Shown here: positions 43,109-54,297 of the stretch, piece by piece
How the letters are laid out: each line of letters opens with the position of its first letter
Numbering within the stretch: the first letter of the stretch is position 1
Source: Choristoneura fumiferana
Lineage: Eukaryota > Arthropoda > Insecta > Lepidoptera > Tortricidae
Reading direction: 5' to 3'
Assembly: GCF_025370935.1 (NCBI RefSeq)
Contig: NC_133491.1
Span: 9,218,218-9,282,217, forward strand
Length of the DNA: 64,000 bases
Translations under genes and position numbers: made by a program
The notes under the pieces: model-generated
What the model saw: only the letters and a program-made list of their open reading frames with translations
Databases searched by the model: none
Told to the model about the DNA's origin: nothing

Positions 43109-43639
43109 GAATTAATGACATTGGAAAGCAGAATTAATATCTTGAAATATTTTTTGTTACGACAGTAGTAGTACGTACGTACGTAGGAGTACGAAATAAG
43201 TTTGATCAAAACAAATAAGTCTTCCGTTACCAGTTTAGAAGCATATTTACTAGGTACTTATACGATTTTTCGGAAAATGGAAAACGTGTAGTTTTCTTGT
43301 AACTTGTACCATATTGTACATATTAAAAAAACTTCTTATAGTATTGACATCATATTGACTTAAGAAAATCACAATTATCTTTATACACTTTGTTTCCACA
43401 TGTAACTATTTTTTTAACCAAATTCAAAATAAGGTGGAGATAATAATTATGTTGCACTTGTATGATTACCTCGTCACGCGTTTTAAAAAAAAAGTTAGGG
43501 ACTAATGTAGTCTCTAAGACGCGTGACGGGTTAAGCAGAGTTGAAATAATAAATAATATGGAATAGACTCACTGCTGGCGTTTTCCTATCTAGCTATGAT
43601 TTGGGTACCTACAAAAGGCGAGTGTATCGCCTATTGCAA
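43109..43639. other. No gene; hairpin at 43471-43535
   Basis: ACCTCGTCACGCGTTTTAAA pairs with AAGACGCGTGACGGGTT around an inner AGGGACTAATGTAGTCTCT stem. This is a small compound hairpin, probably a mini-MITE. The remainder is AT-rich. Confidence 0.5.
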
Positions 43640-43752
43640 GGCCGGTAATGCAGCCGCAGTTCTAATAATGCTGTAGGTGTCCATGGGCGGCGGTGATCAC
43701 TTAGCATCAGGTGACCCACCTGCTCGTTTTCCAGCTGTTTGATAATAAAAAA
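43640..43752 (+). mobile_element. A-tailed retroelement, divergent subfamily
   Basis: GCCGCAGTTCTAATAATGC, TGTCCATGGGCGGCGGTGAT, CACTTAGCATCAGGTGACCC, ACCTGCTCGTTTTCCAGC, then TTGATAATAAAAAAAATAG. Same layout as the 22825 family but clearly a different branch. Confidence 0.75.
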
Positions 43753-44201
43753 AATAGTAAGAATACCCCATTTACCATGTACGATTTGCTTCTAAAACTT
43801 CACTGCTTGTTATTCTGGTGTAGTCTATAAAGCTGTAACGATTATATAGCAAGCTACTATCGCAAAAGCGTTGTTCTCTGCTCGCACTAAAGATATATGT
43901 AGTAAGTATCTAGGATATGAAGGAATGGTATGATTTAATGGGTGCGCGGTGTTCGCTAAATTCAATCCTCTTGCTATTGTGAAGCTATTATGATAGGCAT
44001 TTGGGTAGAGGAGTTAAGAATAGTTCGAAGCTAAAGCTCACTACGCCGCACGAGATACAATTAAACCCTGGATTACCTATGTGAGTGAGGTTTCGCCAGA
44101 TCTTCATAACATTAATATTTTTCACAAAACACGGTAGTTCAGTAACTGTTTTTGCTATATCAACCTAACGTAACGCCAGATTTAATCAATTAACTATTAA
44201 T
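43753..44201. other. No gene recognised
   Basis: Nothing identified. Confidence 0.4.
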
Positions 44202-44212
44202 ATTAGTGCCTT

Positions 44213-44519
44213 AAGCCCTGGTGGCCTAGTGGTTTGACCTATCGCCTCTCAAGCTCTGGTCGTGGGTTCAAACCCCGGCTCGCACCTCTGAGTTTTTCAA
44301 AATTCATGTGCGGAATTACATTTGAAATTTACCACGATCTTTGCGGTGAAGGAAAACATCGTGAGGAAACCTGCACAAACCTGCGAAGCAATTCAATGGT
44401 GCGTGTGAAGTTCCCAATCCACACTGGGCCCGCGTGGGAACTATGGCCCAAGCCCTCTTGTTCTGAGAGGAGGCCTGTGCCCAGCGGTGGGACGTATATA
44501 GGCTGGGATGATGATGATG
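44213..44519 (+). mobile_element. Full-length tRNA-type SINE with 11-bp TSD
   Basis: A box TGGCCTAGTGG (44222-44232) and B box GGTTCAAACCC (44265-44275) form a pol III promoter. The body runs through TTCATGTGCGGAATTACATT, GGTGAAGGAAAACATCGTG, AGGAAACCTGCACAAACCTG and GCCCGCGTGGGAACTATGG to GAGGAGGCCTGTGCCCAGCG, GACGTATATAGGCTGGGATG and a (GATGAT)n tail. ATTAGTGCCTT is duplicated exactly at both ends (44202-44212, 44520-44530), so the insertion is recent. The 3' end resembles the LINE end at 27299-27345, the likely source of its mobilising machinery. Confidence 0.92.
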
Positions 44520-44530
44520 ATTAGTGCCTT

Positions 44531-46269
44531 TGATTTTCGATCCATTTCGCTTTTATAGTAATTATTTAAAAAAAAATATCCTTTTGAATACATAGTTTAG
44601 AATAACATAGACAATAGCATCGTGACACCAAATAGCTCTTCTACATGTAATTTTAATCACTACGCTATGCCACTAATGCCAGCTCTATACGGTATGAACA
44701 AGTTGATAGTTCAGTACATTCGAGTTTGCTCCATTATACTTCGAGACAATTGCAGTAGAATTCATTTGTAACTGCATTGGACCAGTGATACATGAAGCTT
44801 ATAATTACTCTCTTGTAGAGTCAACAACAAAATTTAATCATGTTTCAAGCTAAGTAATTATCTCTAAATTTAGAGATGAAAGTGTTTATGAAATGAAATC
44901 TTTATTGCGAGAACACATGTTATATTTTAAATTACATATACTACACTATGATCTGCCTCATAGGCATGCCAAATTTTGACAATATGTGTAGTACTGTAAA
45001 AAACTTCTAAATTGGATGTGAAATTCGTTGTTCAAAATACTACATTTTACTTTTAAATTTAACATTAATTGTGGCTACAGTTCTGTCTGTTTTGGTACAA
45101 TTTTTAAGTTAATTTTGACTACTTTCCTTCAGCTTATCTATAAATCACTAAATTATAACTGTAGCTATAAATAATTTGACTCAAAAACTGTTATCTTACT
45201 AAGATAACTTTTGAAGCAATTTCAATTAAAATTTGGCAACGAGCGAACCTTGCGGTCAATGGAATGACATATTTGTAATAAGTAACTGCATTCCCGGATA
45301 AATGTTACTGTGAGAAAATAGAAATATATATTTAAGAAGTGAATGTACTTAGCTACCTACCAAGGCCCATAAAATTTAGATAGAGAACTGCTTAGGAATG
45401 TCTTATCTGCTTTTGAAATGTTAATTCTGTGTTATAACATGGGTGCCTCAGGTTATTTACTACCACTAGAGACCACTCTTTATCGCTGTATGCTTTTAGC
45501 AAAATTTTGGTTGATAGTGCATATAGATATCGTAGTTTTTTGCGCATTAGACACATTTTTTACTGTAATGTTTAAATGCAACATCCATGTGACGGAAGTC
45601 ATCAAGTAGGTATCGCAACAAAAGAATGCGTCATTGCTCCCGTTTTATTTGACATTCTTTCTTTTTTGCCACTTCAGAGTGGTTATTGACTTATTTATTT
45701 TGATTTGATATCGTGATGAATTATACGCGTTGCCATAGCAGTATTTAAGTGGCCTCAGTTTTTGACTCAAAATGACCTTTATAATAATGTATATTTTTTT
45801 TTATTAAATTTAATTTAATAATATTTAGTTTGATTTTTAAGTTTCTGAATCACCATATGAATACTTTATTAAAGGATACTGAAAATTGTATCAACTTTCG
45901 TTGAAGGAAGCGAGCGAGTGTACAGTAAATAAGAATAAAACAAAGAATATCTTTTTTTATGTATCGCGGTTGGACTATCTGATGATGCGAAATGATCATA
46001 AAAATGGTGCTATAATTCAATTTGATTTACGTTGCTACGCTTACGCTCGAGACAAGTTATACTAGCCAGATACTTAACCTAAAATTTAACCAAGGTGCCC
46101 AATCAGGATGATATCCCAGGGATTTTTAAAAATAAAGTTACTATCGCGGTTTGTTTCTACGAGTCTATTAAATAAGCAAATGTACAAAAGCAACAAGATT
46201 TTTTTTAACATATCAGTGTGAATTATTAAATGAAATCACGTAGTCAGTGACACAATTTACTGTTTATTT
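44531..46269. other. No gene recognised (1.7 kb)
   Basis: AT-rich. 44895-44960 (AATCTTTATTGCGAGAACAC) resembles the minus-strand 3' end of a LINE. The 63-codon plus frame at 45418-45609 has no recognised motif. Confidence 0.35.
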
Positions 46270-46335
46270 AAGGTCCGCTCAAAATAGGTCGGCGGTCTGG
46301 ATCCGAACCGCGGTCCACCATTTGGTGACCCCTGA
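46270..46335 (-). mobile_element. hAT element terminal fragment
   Basis: On the minus strand it begins CAGGGGTCACCAAATGGTGG, then ACCGCGGTTCGGATCCAG and CGACCTATTTTGAGCGGACC. CAGGGGT...CCAAA starts are typical hAT ends. The other terminus was not found. Confidence 0.55.
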
Positions 46336-46830
46336 TCTATCCTAACAACCTGTATATCTAAGAAAAAAATTATTCTCGAATGTTCTTGCCATCCGTAGTA
46401 TAGTAATGAAAGGCGGAAAGCGACGCACGCGCGTGTTTCCACGGTCCGCCCTTGTAATGGCCGAGATAATTATCATCTCTGCGATTTATGAGCATTATTT
46501 TCTTAACGATTACGCTTTTTAATGTAACGCTGTTACGCCCGCCATTTCGATATTACTATCGTGAAAATAATATCGAGTTACGACAGTGCTGAATTTGGTT
46601 GAAAATTTTACGTGGATATTGCTTGTTGCTTGTAGTCAGGCAGTTTGACATAATAAGGTGATTGCTCTCATATAGCCAAAAGGATGAGGTAACTATTTCA
46701 ATTTGCTCACGCATTTGTCCAAGAAGTTTTAAATAAGGTAGCTCTAATAGCACGATCATTAAGAGTTTTTTGTGCCTGTTTATCGAAGTTAGTAACCATA
46801 TTACCTTAAACTGCGTAAATTTTGCTTAGG

Positions 46831-46880
46831 GAGGGGCTCTGCTAACACTGGATAGTGTAGATAACAACAAATTTGTACAG
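46831..46880 (+). repeat. Repeat fragment related to 52781
   Basis: GGCTCTGCTAACACTGGATA matches 52787-52806 exactly, and the following ~40 bp are similar (AGATAAC/AGATACC, CAGAAACC/TGGAACCC). Confidence 0.6.
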
Positions 46881-47583
46881 AAACCTCGGCGTTTTTTGTA
46901 TGTACTTTATTCGTATCTTCTTGTAAAACTTTACAAATCATTTGTGTACATTAATGGTTATAATTTGTACAAATGAGTCACTTTCAGTGTGAAATGAATT
47001 AAAAACTGTTCAATTTCCTATTGGAGCATTTACTCACACCTCTGAATTAAGTACGTCATTAATTAGACCGAATAAATGAATAAAGTTTTTTTGTTAGATA
47101 ACTTTCAAACTGGTATAATTTTTGTTATATCTTCGACTTGAAACTTCCGTCTTAAGTCCATGTAGCTTTTAATTGATATAAATCGCTCGTAATCACGATT
47201 TAAAAGCAATTTTTCAAAAGGGCGTTGATTTGCTATTAGTATTCGTGAGCTTATTAATTATCATACAACTATTTATGTGTTGTGGAATGCTTTTAATGTA
47301 CAGTTTCCTCTCGTTGAATTAATTTACTGTTTTTGTAATCCATCTATAACTTTCACATACTCGTCCGATTCTGAAATCAATTTAGCATGCCCTGTATTCG
47401 TGTTTCTTGTTTTATCAGTTTGTGTTTCTCTATGTTTTTCCTTCTTTTGACCTTAGTCTATGGCCCGTATATTGTCTAACGTGCTGGCGCTCCCAATCAC
47501 ATTTACTTTTTTTTATTATCTTTCAGTTTATATCGGAGTCCGGACGGTATCGGTGGAAGTCTCTGAGCTCCGAAAAAATATGG
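46881..47583. other. No gene recognised
   Basis: AT-rich, no assigned features. Confidence 0.4.
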
Positions 47584-47699
47584 ACCAGAGGCGCAACGTT
47601 TCTGACACTCGCAATTGCAATCAAATTACAGTTTGGTATGGGTAATGTCATTTGATTGCGATCGCGAGTGCCAGAAACGTTAGGAAATACGGCCTCTGG
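47584..47699. mobile_element. Foldback element
   Basis: CCAGAGGCGCAACGTTTCTG, ACACTCGCAATTGCAATCAAA on the left is mirrored on the right by TTTGATTGCGATCGCGAGTG, CCAGAAACGTTAGG and CGGCCTCTGG. The arms are about 45-50 bp around a short loop. Confidence 0.75.
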
Positions 47700-47794
47700 G
47701 CGACGAAAAGGTTACCTAATGAGAGGGTGTAAAGTCTTATGTGCCGCGTACGTAGGAAAATTCGATGCATGGCTTACTGTGCAGACACAAATTT

Positions 47795-48051
47795 AGATCC
47801 GCCCGGATTGTTACCACCAACTTGCTCGCTAATCCTGCCGTGAAGCAGCAGTGTTTGCACTGTTGCGCTTCGGCGTGGAGAGTAAGACAGCCGCTGAAAT
47901 TAATGGCAATTGAGTTATCCCATCTTAAGCCTCTAGGTTGGCAACGCATCTGCAATCCCCCTGGTGTTGCAGGTGTCTATGGGCGGTGGTGATCTCTTAC
48001 CACCAGGAGACCCACTCACTTGCTCGTTTGCCATCCAGTCGAATAAAAAAA
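47795..48051 (+). mobile_element. A-tailed retroelement, nearly full length
   Basis: GATCCGCCCGGATTGTTACC, CTAATCCTGCCGTGAAGCAG, GGCGTGGAGAGTAAGACAG, GAGTTATCCCATCTTAAGCC, TCTAGGTTGGCAACGCATC, GGCGGTGGTGATCTCTTACC, TTTGCCATCCAGTCGAATAA, then A-tail. It carries a small CTCA duplication (CCCACTCACTTGCTCG). Family as at 22825. Confidence 0.88.
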
Positions 48052-48671
48052 GACACTTAAAATGAAATATTCATTTAAAGTTTATTAAATTTGACATAAT
48101 ATGGAGACCATTGTGTAATTATTTTACTGTTATAATTATTATTTATGATTTTTTTGTGCCCAAGTTTCGGCGTGTTTAACCATGGCCTCAGGTCGCCATA
48201 ACGAGCCACTTACACAATCTAGACCAAAATGAAAACATGCCTACTTTGGAAGCATATAATAGATCATTTTTTTAAGTCCGAAGTATCTTTGGACTGTTCA
48301 AATTTTTACTTTTATACAAAGGCCAGCCTATTAAGAAGATAGGCAAATTAAATCCCAGTCTACAAAGCGTGTGCGTGGTAGCGCTTTCCACACAGTTTAC
48401 CCGTCTGACAGCCGTAATCGGTGTCACCAAACAATGCAAATCTAACGACAGTTTAAGTGGACCCGCCAAATAATACGGTAGCGAGTTTGACTTTCATTAT
48501 AAAAACGGCACAGATGTGTCTGAGTAATTATCAAGGAGCACTCTACTCGTAAATGCGCAAAAATTTTATTTTTCACTTCTCCATTATTAATATTTTAAGA
48601 CATTATAGTGTGCCGGTTAGCCTCCGTGACCGTGAGTTGTGCGAGGATGTGTTGCGAAGAATGTGTTTGTC
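48052..48671. other. No gene recognised
   Basis: AT-rich. TGTGCGAGGATGTGTTGCG near 48636 resembles an internal block (TGCGAGGATAGG) of the following foldback and may be part of a longer element. Confidence 0.4.
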
Positions 48672-48777
48672 ATGAACCAATAGTAATGCTTCATTTACCT
48701 CGCCTCGCTCCGCTCAGTTGTTTCCACCAGAGATGTGCTCTGCGAGGATAGGAAATGAAGCGTTTCTATTGGTTCAT
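48672..48777. mobile_element. Foldback element (AACCAATAG family)
   Basis: CATGAACCAATAGTAATGC, TTCATTT on the left pairs with AAATGAAGCGTTTCTATTGG, TTCATG on the right. The interior includes CGCCTCGCTCCGCTCAG and GAGATGTGCTCTGCGAGG. I recognise this as a repeated sequence in Lepidoptera. Confidence 0.7.
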
Positions 48778-48954
48778 GTTACTTACTTCAATTTGACTAC
48801 TCGAAGTGGTTCAAATTTAACTTTTGTGATGTGAATACGGACAACAGGCGAAAGTAAATTTAAGCTTGTAAAAGTAGTTGCCGCATGATTTCGCTAGGCA
48901 ACCCAGTGGCGTTATATAATAATGACTGCATGTTTAATCTTTTTTCAAGTCGCA

Positions 48955-49022
48955 TTTGGGTGAAGACCAAAATGGATATTTTAACTTAAGCGTTAAGGTG
49001 TGCAACTTTTTGGTCTTGACAC
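48955..49022. repeat. Mini foldback related to 2331-2510
   Basis: GAAGACCAAAATGG on the left; GTTAAGGTGTGCAACTTTTT then GGTCTTG on the right. The right arm matches the arm of the 2331 element (GTTAAGATGTGCAATTTTTT). Confidence 0.6.
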
Positions 49023-49620
49023 ATTTTAGGCTACCCAACGATGGAAAAACAGGGGAAAAAACTCGTGTATAGCGAACTTTGGCATAGTTGTAGGGAATGG
49101 TGCTTTAAACCATAAAAAAAACCATAGAAGTACTGATGGGTGGGGGTGAAGCTAACGGGTGGAGGAGGATGTAATGGTCCCTTTTTTAGTTTTTCGAAAA
49201 TAATTCGTAAACGCTGGCCCATAGCATAAAATGTTCTAAGACACAAGTAATTTACAAAAAAAAACTGTACAAAAAAGATTCTATAGATTTTTTCTCTGAG
49301 ATCAATACTTATTTCATGAGATATGGAGGGAAGAAGATGGACTAATGTTCATAATTTTTCGTTGCTCCGTTGTTTATTTGTCCCGTTAATCAAGTTTGTA
49401 ATTACAGTTCTTAGCACTGTTTGCCAGATTGCTAGTTGTAGCACAAATTACTTGATTACAACGACGACTTAAGTGCAGGTCGTTAACATTCAATTCTGCG
49501 CAAATGCGTTGCATCGTGCGTGAGAAGCTCTCTGAGCAGTGTTTTTGATGACAACTTGGCAATGATGTTTTAACAAATCAAGCTTGACATATTGATTTAA
49601 AAAAATATCAATCATCATTA
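49023..49620. other. No gene recognised
   Basis: No assigned features. GGGTGGGGGTGAAGC and GGGTGGAGGAGGATG near 49140-49172 give a local G-rich patch. Confidence 0.4.
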
Positions 49621-49790
49621 TGAGCCTGAAGATATCTACTGCTGAACAAAGGCCTTCCACTTAGAATGTTACAATGAACGACAACTCGCCACTTGCATCC
49701 ACCGGTTGCCCGCGACTCTTGCAATATCCCACCCACCAAGCGGTAGACCTGCCAACGTTTCGTCCTCCGGTTCGTGTCCCAATGACGGTG
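49621..49790 (-). pseudogene. LINE ORF2 C-terminal remnant
   Basis: Minus strand: LGGWDIARVAGNRWMQVASC matches the W.DDI.RVAG..WM..A..R pattern of insect non-LTR ORF2 ends. It is followed by AAGGCCTTTGTTCAGCAGTA, TCAGGCTCATAATGATGATT, the family 3' end. Frames are broken and the upstream domains are absent. Confidence 0.75.
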
Positions 49791-50025
49791 GATTAATGAT
49801 AAGGATTAAGAATTTAAAAAGACGCTGAAATGAGAAACTAATAAAATCCATCTAAAGTATTTAATACGCTTCACTCTTTCTAGGCGCGAGAGTCGGAGAG
49901 AATTTCGCTCCCCAAACCGTCCGATTATTCTAGACACAACTATTTACATTACTGTTGAAAATACTTTGGTTATTGCGATAGTACAAAGCTCTTATTTCAC
50001 ATAGCATATTGCGTGAAGTGAAATG
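49791..50025. other. Unassigned
   Basis: No features recognised. Confidence 0.4.
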
Positions 50026-50027
50026 TA

Positions 50028-50157
50028 CAGTCAAGGAAACTGAATCACGTACCCGGGCTAAACCTTTCTGCTATTAATGTCACGTTGACATCCCATTTGG
50101 CAAAGAATTAATAATGAAAAGGTTCCACCCTGGTACGTGATTCAGCTTTTTTGACTA
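50028..50157. mobile_element. TA-flanked palindromic MITE
   Basis: CAGTCAAGGAAACTGAATCA, CGTACC on the left pairs with GGTACGTGATTCAGCTTTTT, TGACTA on the right. TA on both flanks. One base of the right terminus has changed (GACTA for GACTG). Confidence 0.8.
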
Positions 50158-50159
50158 TA

Positions 50160-51119
50160 CTACGCAATTGTATGTAGTCCCCATAGGCCAGTTAATGCAT
50201 TTTTAATGCTGCTATCCGTATAGTTGGAGTAGCCAGGGCAGCATTTATGAGGTCTGACAGTTCTCGCGGTTTCGCGGTCCGCCGCCTCGGTGGGAAATGG
50301 CGATACTAACAAAGATGAAAATTTCACTAGAGAGCAAATTGAATATGAACTTTCGATTGCGGTGAAGTGTGCGTGCAATAGGACTTTGGAAGCTTGGTAT
50401 TGTTTGGAGGCGTATTTCATTTGGTAGAACGGGTTAGCCTGTAGTATTTTCTGACTTTAGTGTTCATGGTTTTAAATTGGATCAGTTAGACGAAGATAAG
50501 CTGCAGTGGTTTAGTTGGTGGTCTAATAATCGGCATTTAAAAATTAATTTGCAATATTTCACCAGATGATTGAATTATATAGTTCGATTAAACACACCTG
50601 TAAATTGTTCATCAGAAGTTTTAACTCGCCCTATATTTTAAATATTGTCAACAACTCTGAAAATATGTGGTCAATCGAACTTGCCGACTAGGATATCATT
50701 ATCCGAACTAATTTTAAGACAGTGTCAACTTTATACCTATATTAACTTCGTAAGCGATTGTCAATGTGGGCAGAAAAGCTCCACGATGGATATTGGCTTT
50801 AAGCCGTTATATCCCTCAGTAGTTTTTTCGAAACTACATTCTAGGTGCCCTTTTATGTTGTTATAAGCTAAATATTGTTTTCAAATAAAAATTAGCCAAA
50901 GTCACAATTAAGTACTGATTTGTGCCTGAGTAAAGATAGGTTAAGGTAACGTACGCCGTATTTGCAATCGAAATGTTTCTACGCATGTACCTATTTCTTG
51001 TTTTATTGTGATAGGCAGTTGGCTCACCGCTGGCGAAAAAACGATTGGCCATCGACTATTTTCTCGCTCAAGAAACGAATCCTGTGTGAGTAAAAGAGAC
51101 ACATATATTAATAGTTGAT
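50160..51119. other. No gene recognised
   Basis: Minus frame 50160-50420 (86 codons) and plus frame 50645-50866 (73 codons) lack recognisable motifs. Confidence 0.35.
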
Positions 51120-51370
51120 TGCTGGCAGTTCACACTGCCGGCGAGAACTCGCTCTTACATCTTTTGTCGCAGCGACAAGAGCTATAAAACTCGCTGAGCT
51201 CTCAGCAATGTTGGCTTGGAGGGCCGCCCCGCTCGAGAGAGTCGAGCGAGTAATCGCCCGTCGTACTCGAACACTCGCTTACAGCCGAGCGACAAAACTA
51301 CACTCGCTTCTCGCTGCTCGCCAACTCGTTTCTAGTTACTCGCTCTACTCGCTTCTCGCTCATCGTCGAC
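51120..51370. repeat. Iterated CTCGCT/AGCGAG cluster
   Basis: About 250 bp with many irregular copies of CTCGCT and its complement (ACTCGCTCTTAC, AACTCGCTGAGCTCTC, GAGTCGAGCGAG, CACTCGCTTCTCGCTGCTCG, ACTCGCTCTACTCGCTTCTC). Spacing is irregular, so it is not a simple tandem array. It may be the interior of a palindromic MITE like the one at 11349. The 111-codon frame over it is a low-complexity by-product. Confidence 0.6.
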
Positions 51371-52780
51371 GGTGGGACAAGTGCCTTATGTTAAGTACTT
51401 CGAAACCAATTCGTTTGTCAAATCGCACATCACCTGACAACTTTTATTAGCACTTTGCTGTAGCTCTGACAGTGTCCATTTTAATTTATACGACCGCATA
51501 TTTCATGTCAGATTCGCTTTCATACACACTCATCTTCTCGAGTTAAGTAGCATTAGATAGCACTAGAGATTATATGCATCAAATAAAGTCATCTGTACAC
51601 TTTACTTGCAGTTTACTTTTAATAATAATAATAATTTATTTACACAGATTACTCAGCTCCATTGTTTAGTATTACAAAATGATTATAAAAGCTATTGTTA
51701 GTAGGACATGGATTGATTGATTGAATTTAATTTAATGATAGAGAAAGACTTGACAATTTTTTTTTCGGGTGCACTCTATCAGGCATACATTTTTAATGTT
51801 CAAATCTCACGTCGGATAACTATTATATAATGCCCAATTATTATTTTGCTTTGACCCAGAAGCCTTTCTTTTGTTTTCTAAGATATTATTATCACTTTGG
51901 CTGAGATTAAATAACAATAAATTAAACTTTTACTTTTAAATTTCAGTTGCCTCGACAGCAAAGTAGTGACACTGATTCTAACAGTAAATTTCCAATCTAA
52001 CCCGTATCTTTAATTATCTTCTGCGCCGATTCGAAATGCTCTCAATTCTTAATCAAGTGGAAATTTAATTACTCATTATATTACTGAAAGAAAAACTTTC
52101 TTATACATGCTGTGAAACAGTAATTAAGTTATTAGTTTGGAACAAAGCAATCACCGGTAAGTATTAGGTAATATGTATATTTAATGATTATTTTATAAAC
52201 AGGATGGATTTGTTTGTTTATATGACCCGTGCGTGATTAAAAAGTAGACTTTTGTGTTTGTAAATTGGATCGCAGATAGTGAGGTGGTCTCTAACATAGC
52301 TTTTAATCAAATACTATGATTGAAATTAGTAAAGTATATTAACTTTTTTTTTTAAATAAAAAAGCTTCCAACACAAGCACACGTAGTATACATTTAGTAC
52401 TTCCGTCTTAAATAAGAATTTTTGTTTTTATATTTATATTAACAAAAATATATAATAAGGAATAAACGGTTATATTTGTAAAGAAAAAAAATGTTTAATA
52501 ATCATAAACAAAAGGTTGCATTTTATAAGATCAAAATCGGCTGTAGAGAAAAGCTCAAAGTGACTACATTAAGTTTAAAATCAAAATATCGTATCTTGTA
52601 ATCTTAGCTCGAATATCTTTATGCATTATGTTTAAAATGAGGTAGTTTTATCTGAAATACTCGTACTATGTATTTTAACAAAACATTTACTTTTAGAGTT
52701 ACGATAATCTTATTTTTATATATACCTAACCATCTTATATCAAATCTTATATGAAATTATATCTATCTTATATGAAACTA
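51371..52780. other. No gene recognised
   Basis: Strongly AT-rich; an (AAT)n run near 51619-51634. No assigned features. Confidence 0.4.
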
Positions 52781-52874
52781 GAGAGAGGCTCTGCTAACAC
52801 TGGATATTCATAGATACCTAAAAATTCGTATGGAACCCTTTGTGCTCGAGTCCAACTCGTACTTGGCCGGTTTT
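52781..52874 (+). repeat. 3'-end fragment of the TTCCGTAGCC repeat
   Basis: GGCTCTGCTAACACTGGATA, GGAACCCTTTGTGCTCGAG, CAACTCGTACTTGGCCGG. It ends in CTTGGCCGGTTTTTA, the same end as the following full copy, and directly abuts it. Confidence 0.6.
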
Positions 52875-53506
52875 TAGGGTTCCGTAGCCAAAATGGAAAA
52901 AACGGAACCCTACAGTTTCGCCATGTCTGTCTGTCTGTCCGTCCGCGGCTTTGCTCAGGGACTATCAATGCTAGAAAGCTGTATTTTTGCACGAATATAT
53001 ATGTAAACTATGCTGACAAAATGGTATAATAAAGAAAAATAAAAAAAATTTTTTTTAGAGTACCATAAACGTGAAGTGGGGTAATTTTTTTTCTCATCCA
53101 ATCTTGGAATGTGGGGTATCGTTGGATAGGTCTTTTAAAACAATTTAAGGGGGTAGCTCAAACGATTTTACGATTCAGTGATTTGTTTGCAAAATATTAA
53201 ACTTCAAAGTGCAAATTTTCATTAAAATCGAGCGTCCCCCCTCTAAAATCTAAACCGGTGGGTGGAAAAACTTGAAAAGAGTAAGTATATCAAACTTACA
53301 AGGAAAACTATAATGGTTAAGTTTTCTTGAGAATTATTAGGTAGTAGTTTAGGAGTAAATAGCGGCCTAAGGTATAAAATATACCTAAACTTGGAGTATT
53401 CCGTACAAAATACGAAATCCTTAGAAAAATATTACTTATTTTTTTCGTAATGGCTACGGAAACCTATTTCGGGCGTGTCCGACACGCGCTTGGCCGGTTT
53501 TTTTAA
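52875..53506 (+). mobile_element. ~630-bp repeat with (GTCT)n, near full length
   Basis: Starts GGGTTCCGTAGCCAAAATGG, then AAACGGAACCCTACAG, a TGTCTGTCTGTCTGTCC array, TCTCATCCAATCTTGGAATG, GTGGGGTATCGTTGGATAGG, and ends ATGGCTACGGAAACCTATTT, GGGCGTGTCCGACACGCGCT, TGGCCGGTTTTTTT. I recognise it as a very widespread lepidopteran repeat. Start and end share inverted pieces (GGTTCCGTAGCC / GGCTACGGAAACC). It codes for nothing. Confidence 0.75.
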
Positions 53507-53608
53507 GATTTGTAAGTTGCAGGATTATACGTAAATTTTCTACCCTCGCGTCCAATTAATTACCTACCTACACCTTTACGCCGTATGATTCTAAAGTTAG
53601 TACTCTTA

Positions 53609-53748
53609 GGGGCTGTTCACCATCCATTGATTAGTCTTAACTAACGGTTAAATGTGATGCCGTCTTCGTCTATTCGAAGAAAACGAATAGAGACGGAATC
53701 ACATTTAACCGTCAGTTAACACTAATCAATGGATGATGAGACAGGCCC
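53609..53748. mobile_element. Palindromic MITE with TTA target duplication
   Basis: GGGGCTGTTCACCATCCATT, GATTAGT, AACGGTTAAATGTGATGCCG on the left pairs along ~65 bp with the right side (CGGAATCACATTTAACCG, ACTAATCAATGGATGATGAG, ACAGGCCC). TTA is duplicated at both ends (53606-53608, 53749-53751). TTA duplications and GGG...CCC ends fit the PIF/Harbinger superfamily. Confidence 0.82.
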
Positions 53749-53870
53749 TTAGTACGTACAATTTAATTTATGTTACATGTCAATGCTTATTTTTCACCTG
53801 CTTGATTACACTCACATGGACGGAAACAAAATGCTATCGAGATTTTTGAGGCAAGTACTTAACTCTCATG

Positions 53871-54297
53871 AATGAGGGCTATCGTTTTTTGTCTCACTAG
53901 ATGGCGCACTGTTGCGTGAGGTTTTCAAGTATGGCTGTCAAAGTCTGTTATTACGGGCGTAAAAACAAATTTTAGATTAAAATCATATTTAATACACCTT
54001 AAAACCGTACCATACAAATATCGAGCATGCCACAGTGTTGCATAGTCCCCGTTTTGTTCGAAAAAAAGGGAGGACAAAGGTTTCCGAAAGACAAAACTGT
54101 CTCAAAACACAGACATTCATTGCCCCGGAACGCATATTTGCCATAATTAATTTCAGATATTGCAAAATATTCACAAAATTATTCTAATTTTAAATAAACC
54201 CGCGTAGCTCACCCAAAAACTATGAGATTTGACATTTCGGAGACCTCACGCTACACTAGCGTCTCTAGCGGCGAATTCATACGCGATAGCCCTCATT
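53871..54297 (-). mobile_element. 431-bp MITE, copy 2 (inverted)
   Basis: Bounded by AATGAGGGCTATCG and CGATAGCCCTCATT. Read on the minus strand it is collinear with 4864-5294 over its full length: AATTCGCCGCTAGAGACGC, GAGGTCTCCGAAATGTC, TGAGCTACGCGGGTTTA, CGTTCCGGGGCAATGAATG, TTTCGGAAACCTTTGTCC, CCACAGT.TTGC.T (inverted sense), ATGGCGCACTGTTGCG (plus sense). Confidence 0.88.

Noticed and set aside
53989..54174. 61-codon minus frame, with a similar frame in copy 1
   Set aside because: Lies wholly inside the 431-bp MITE. Conservation between two copies of one transposon is not evidence of a gene.
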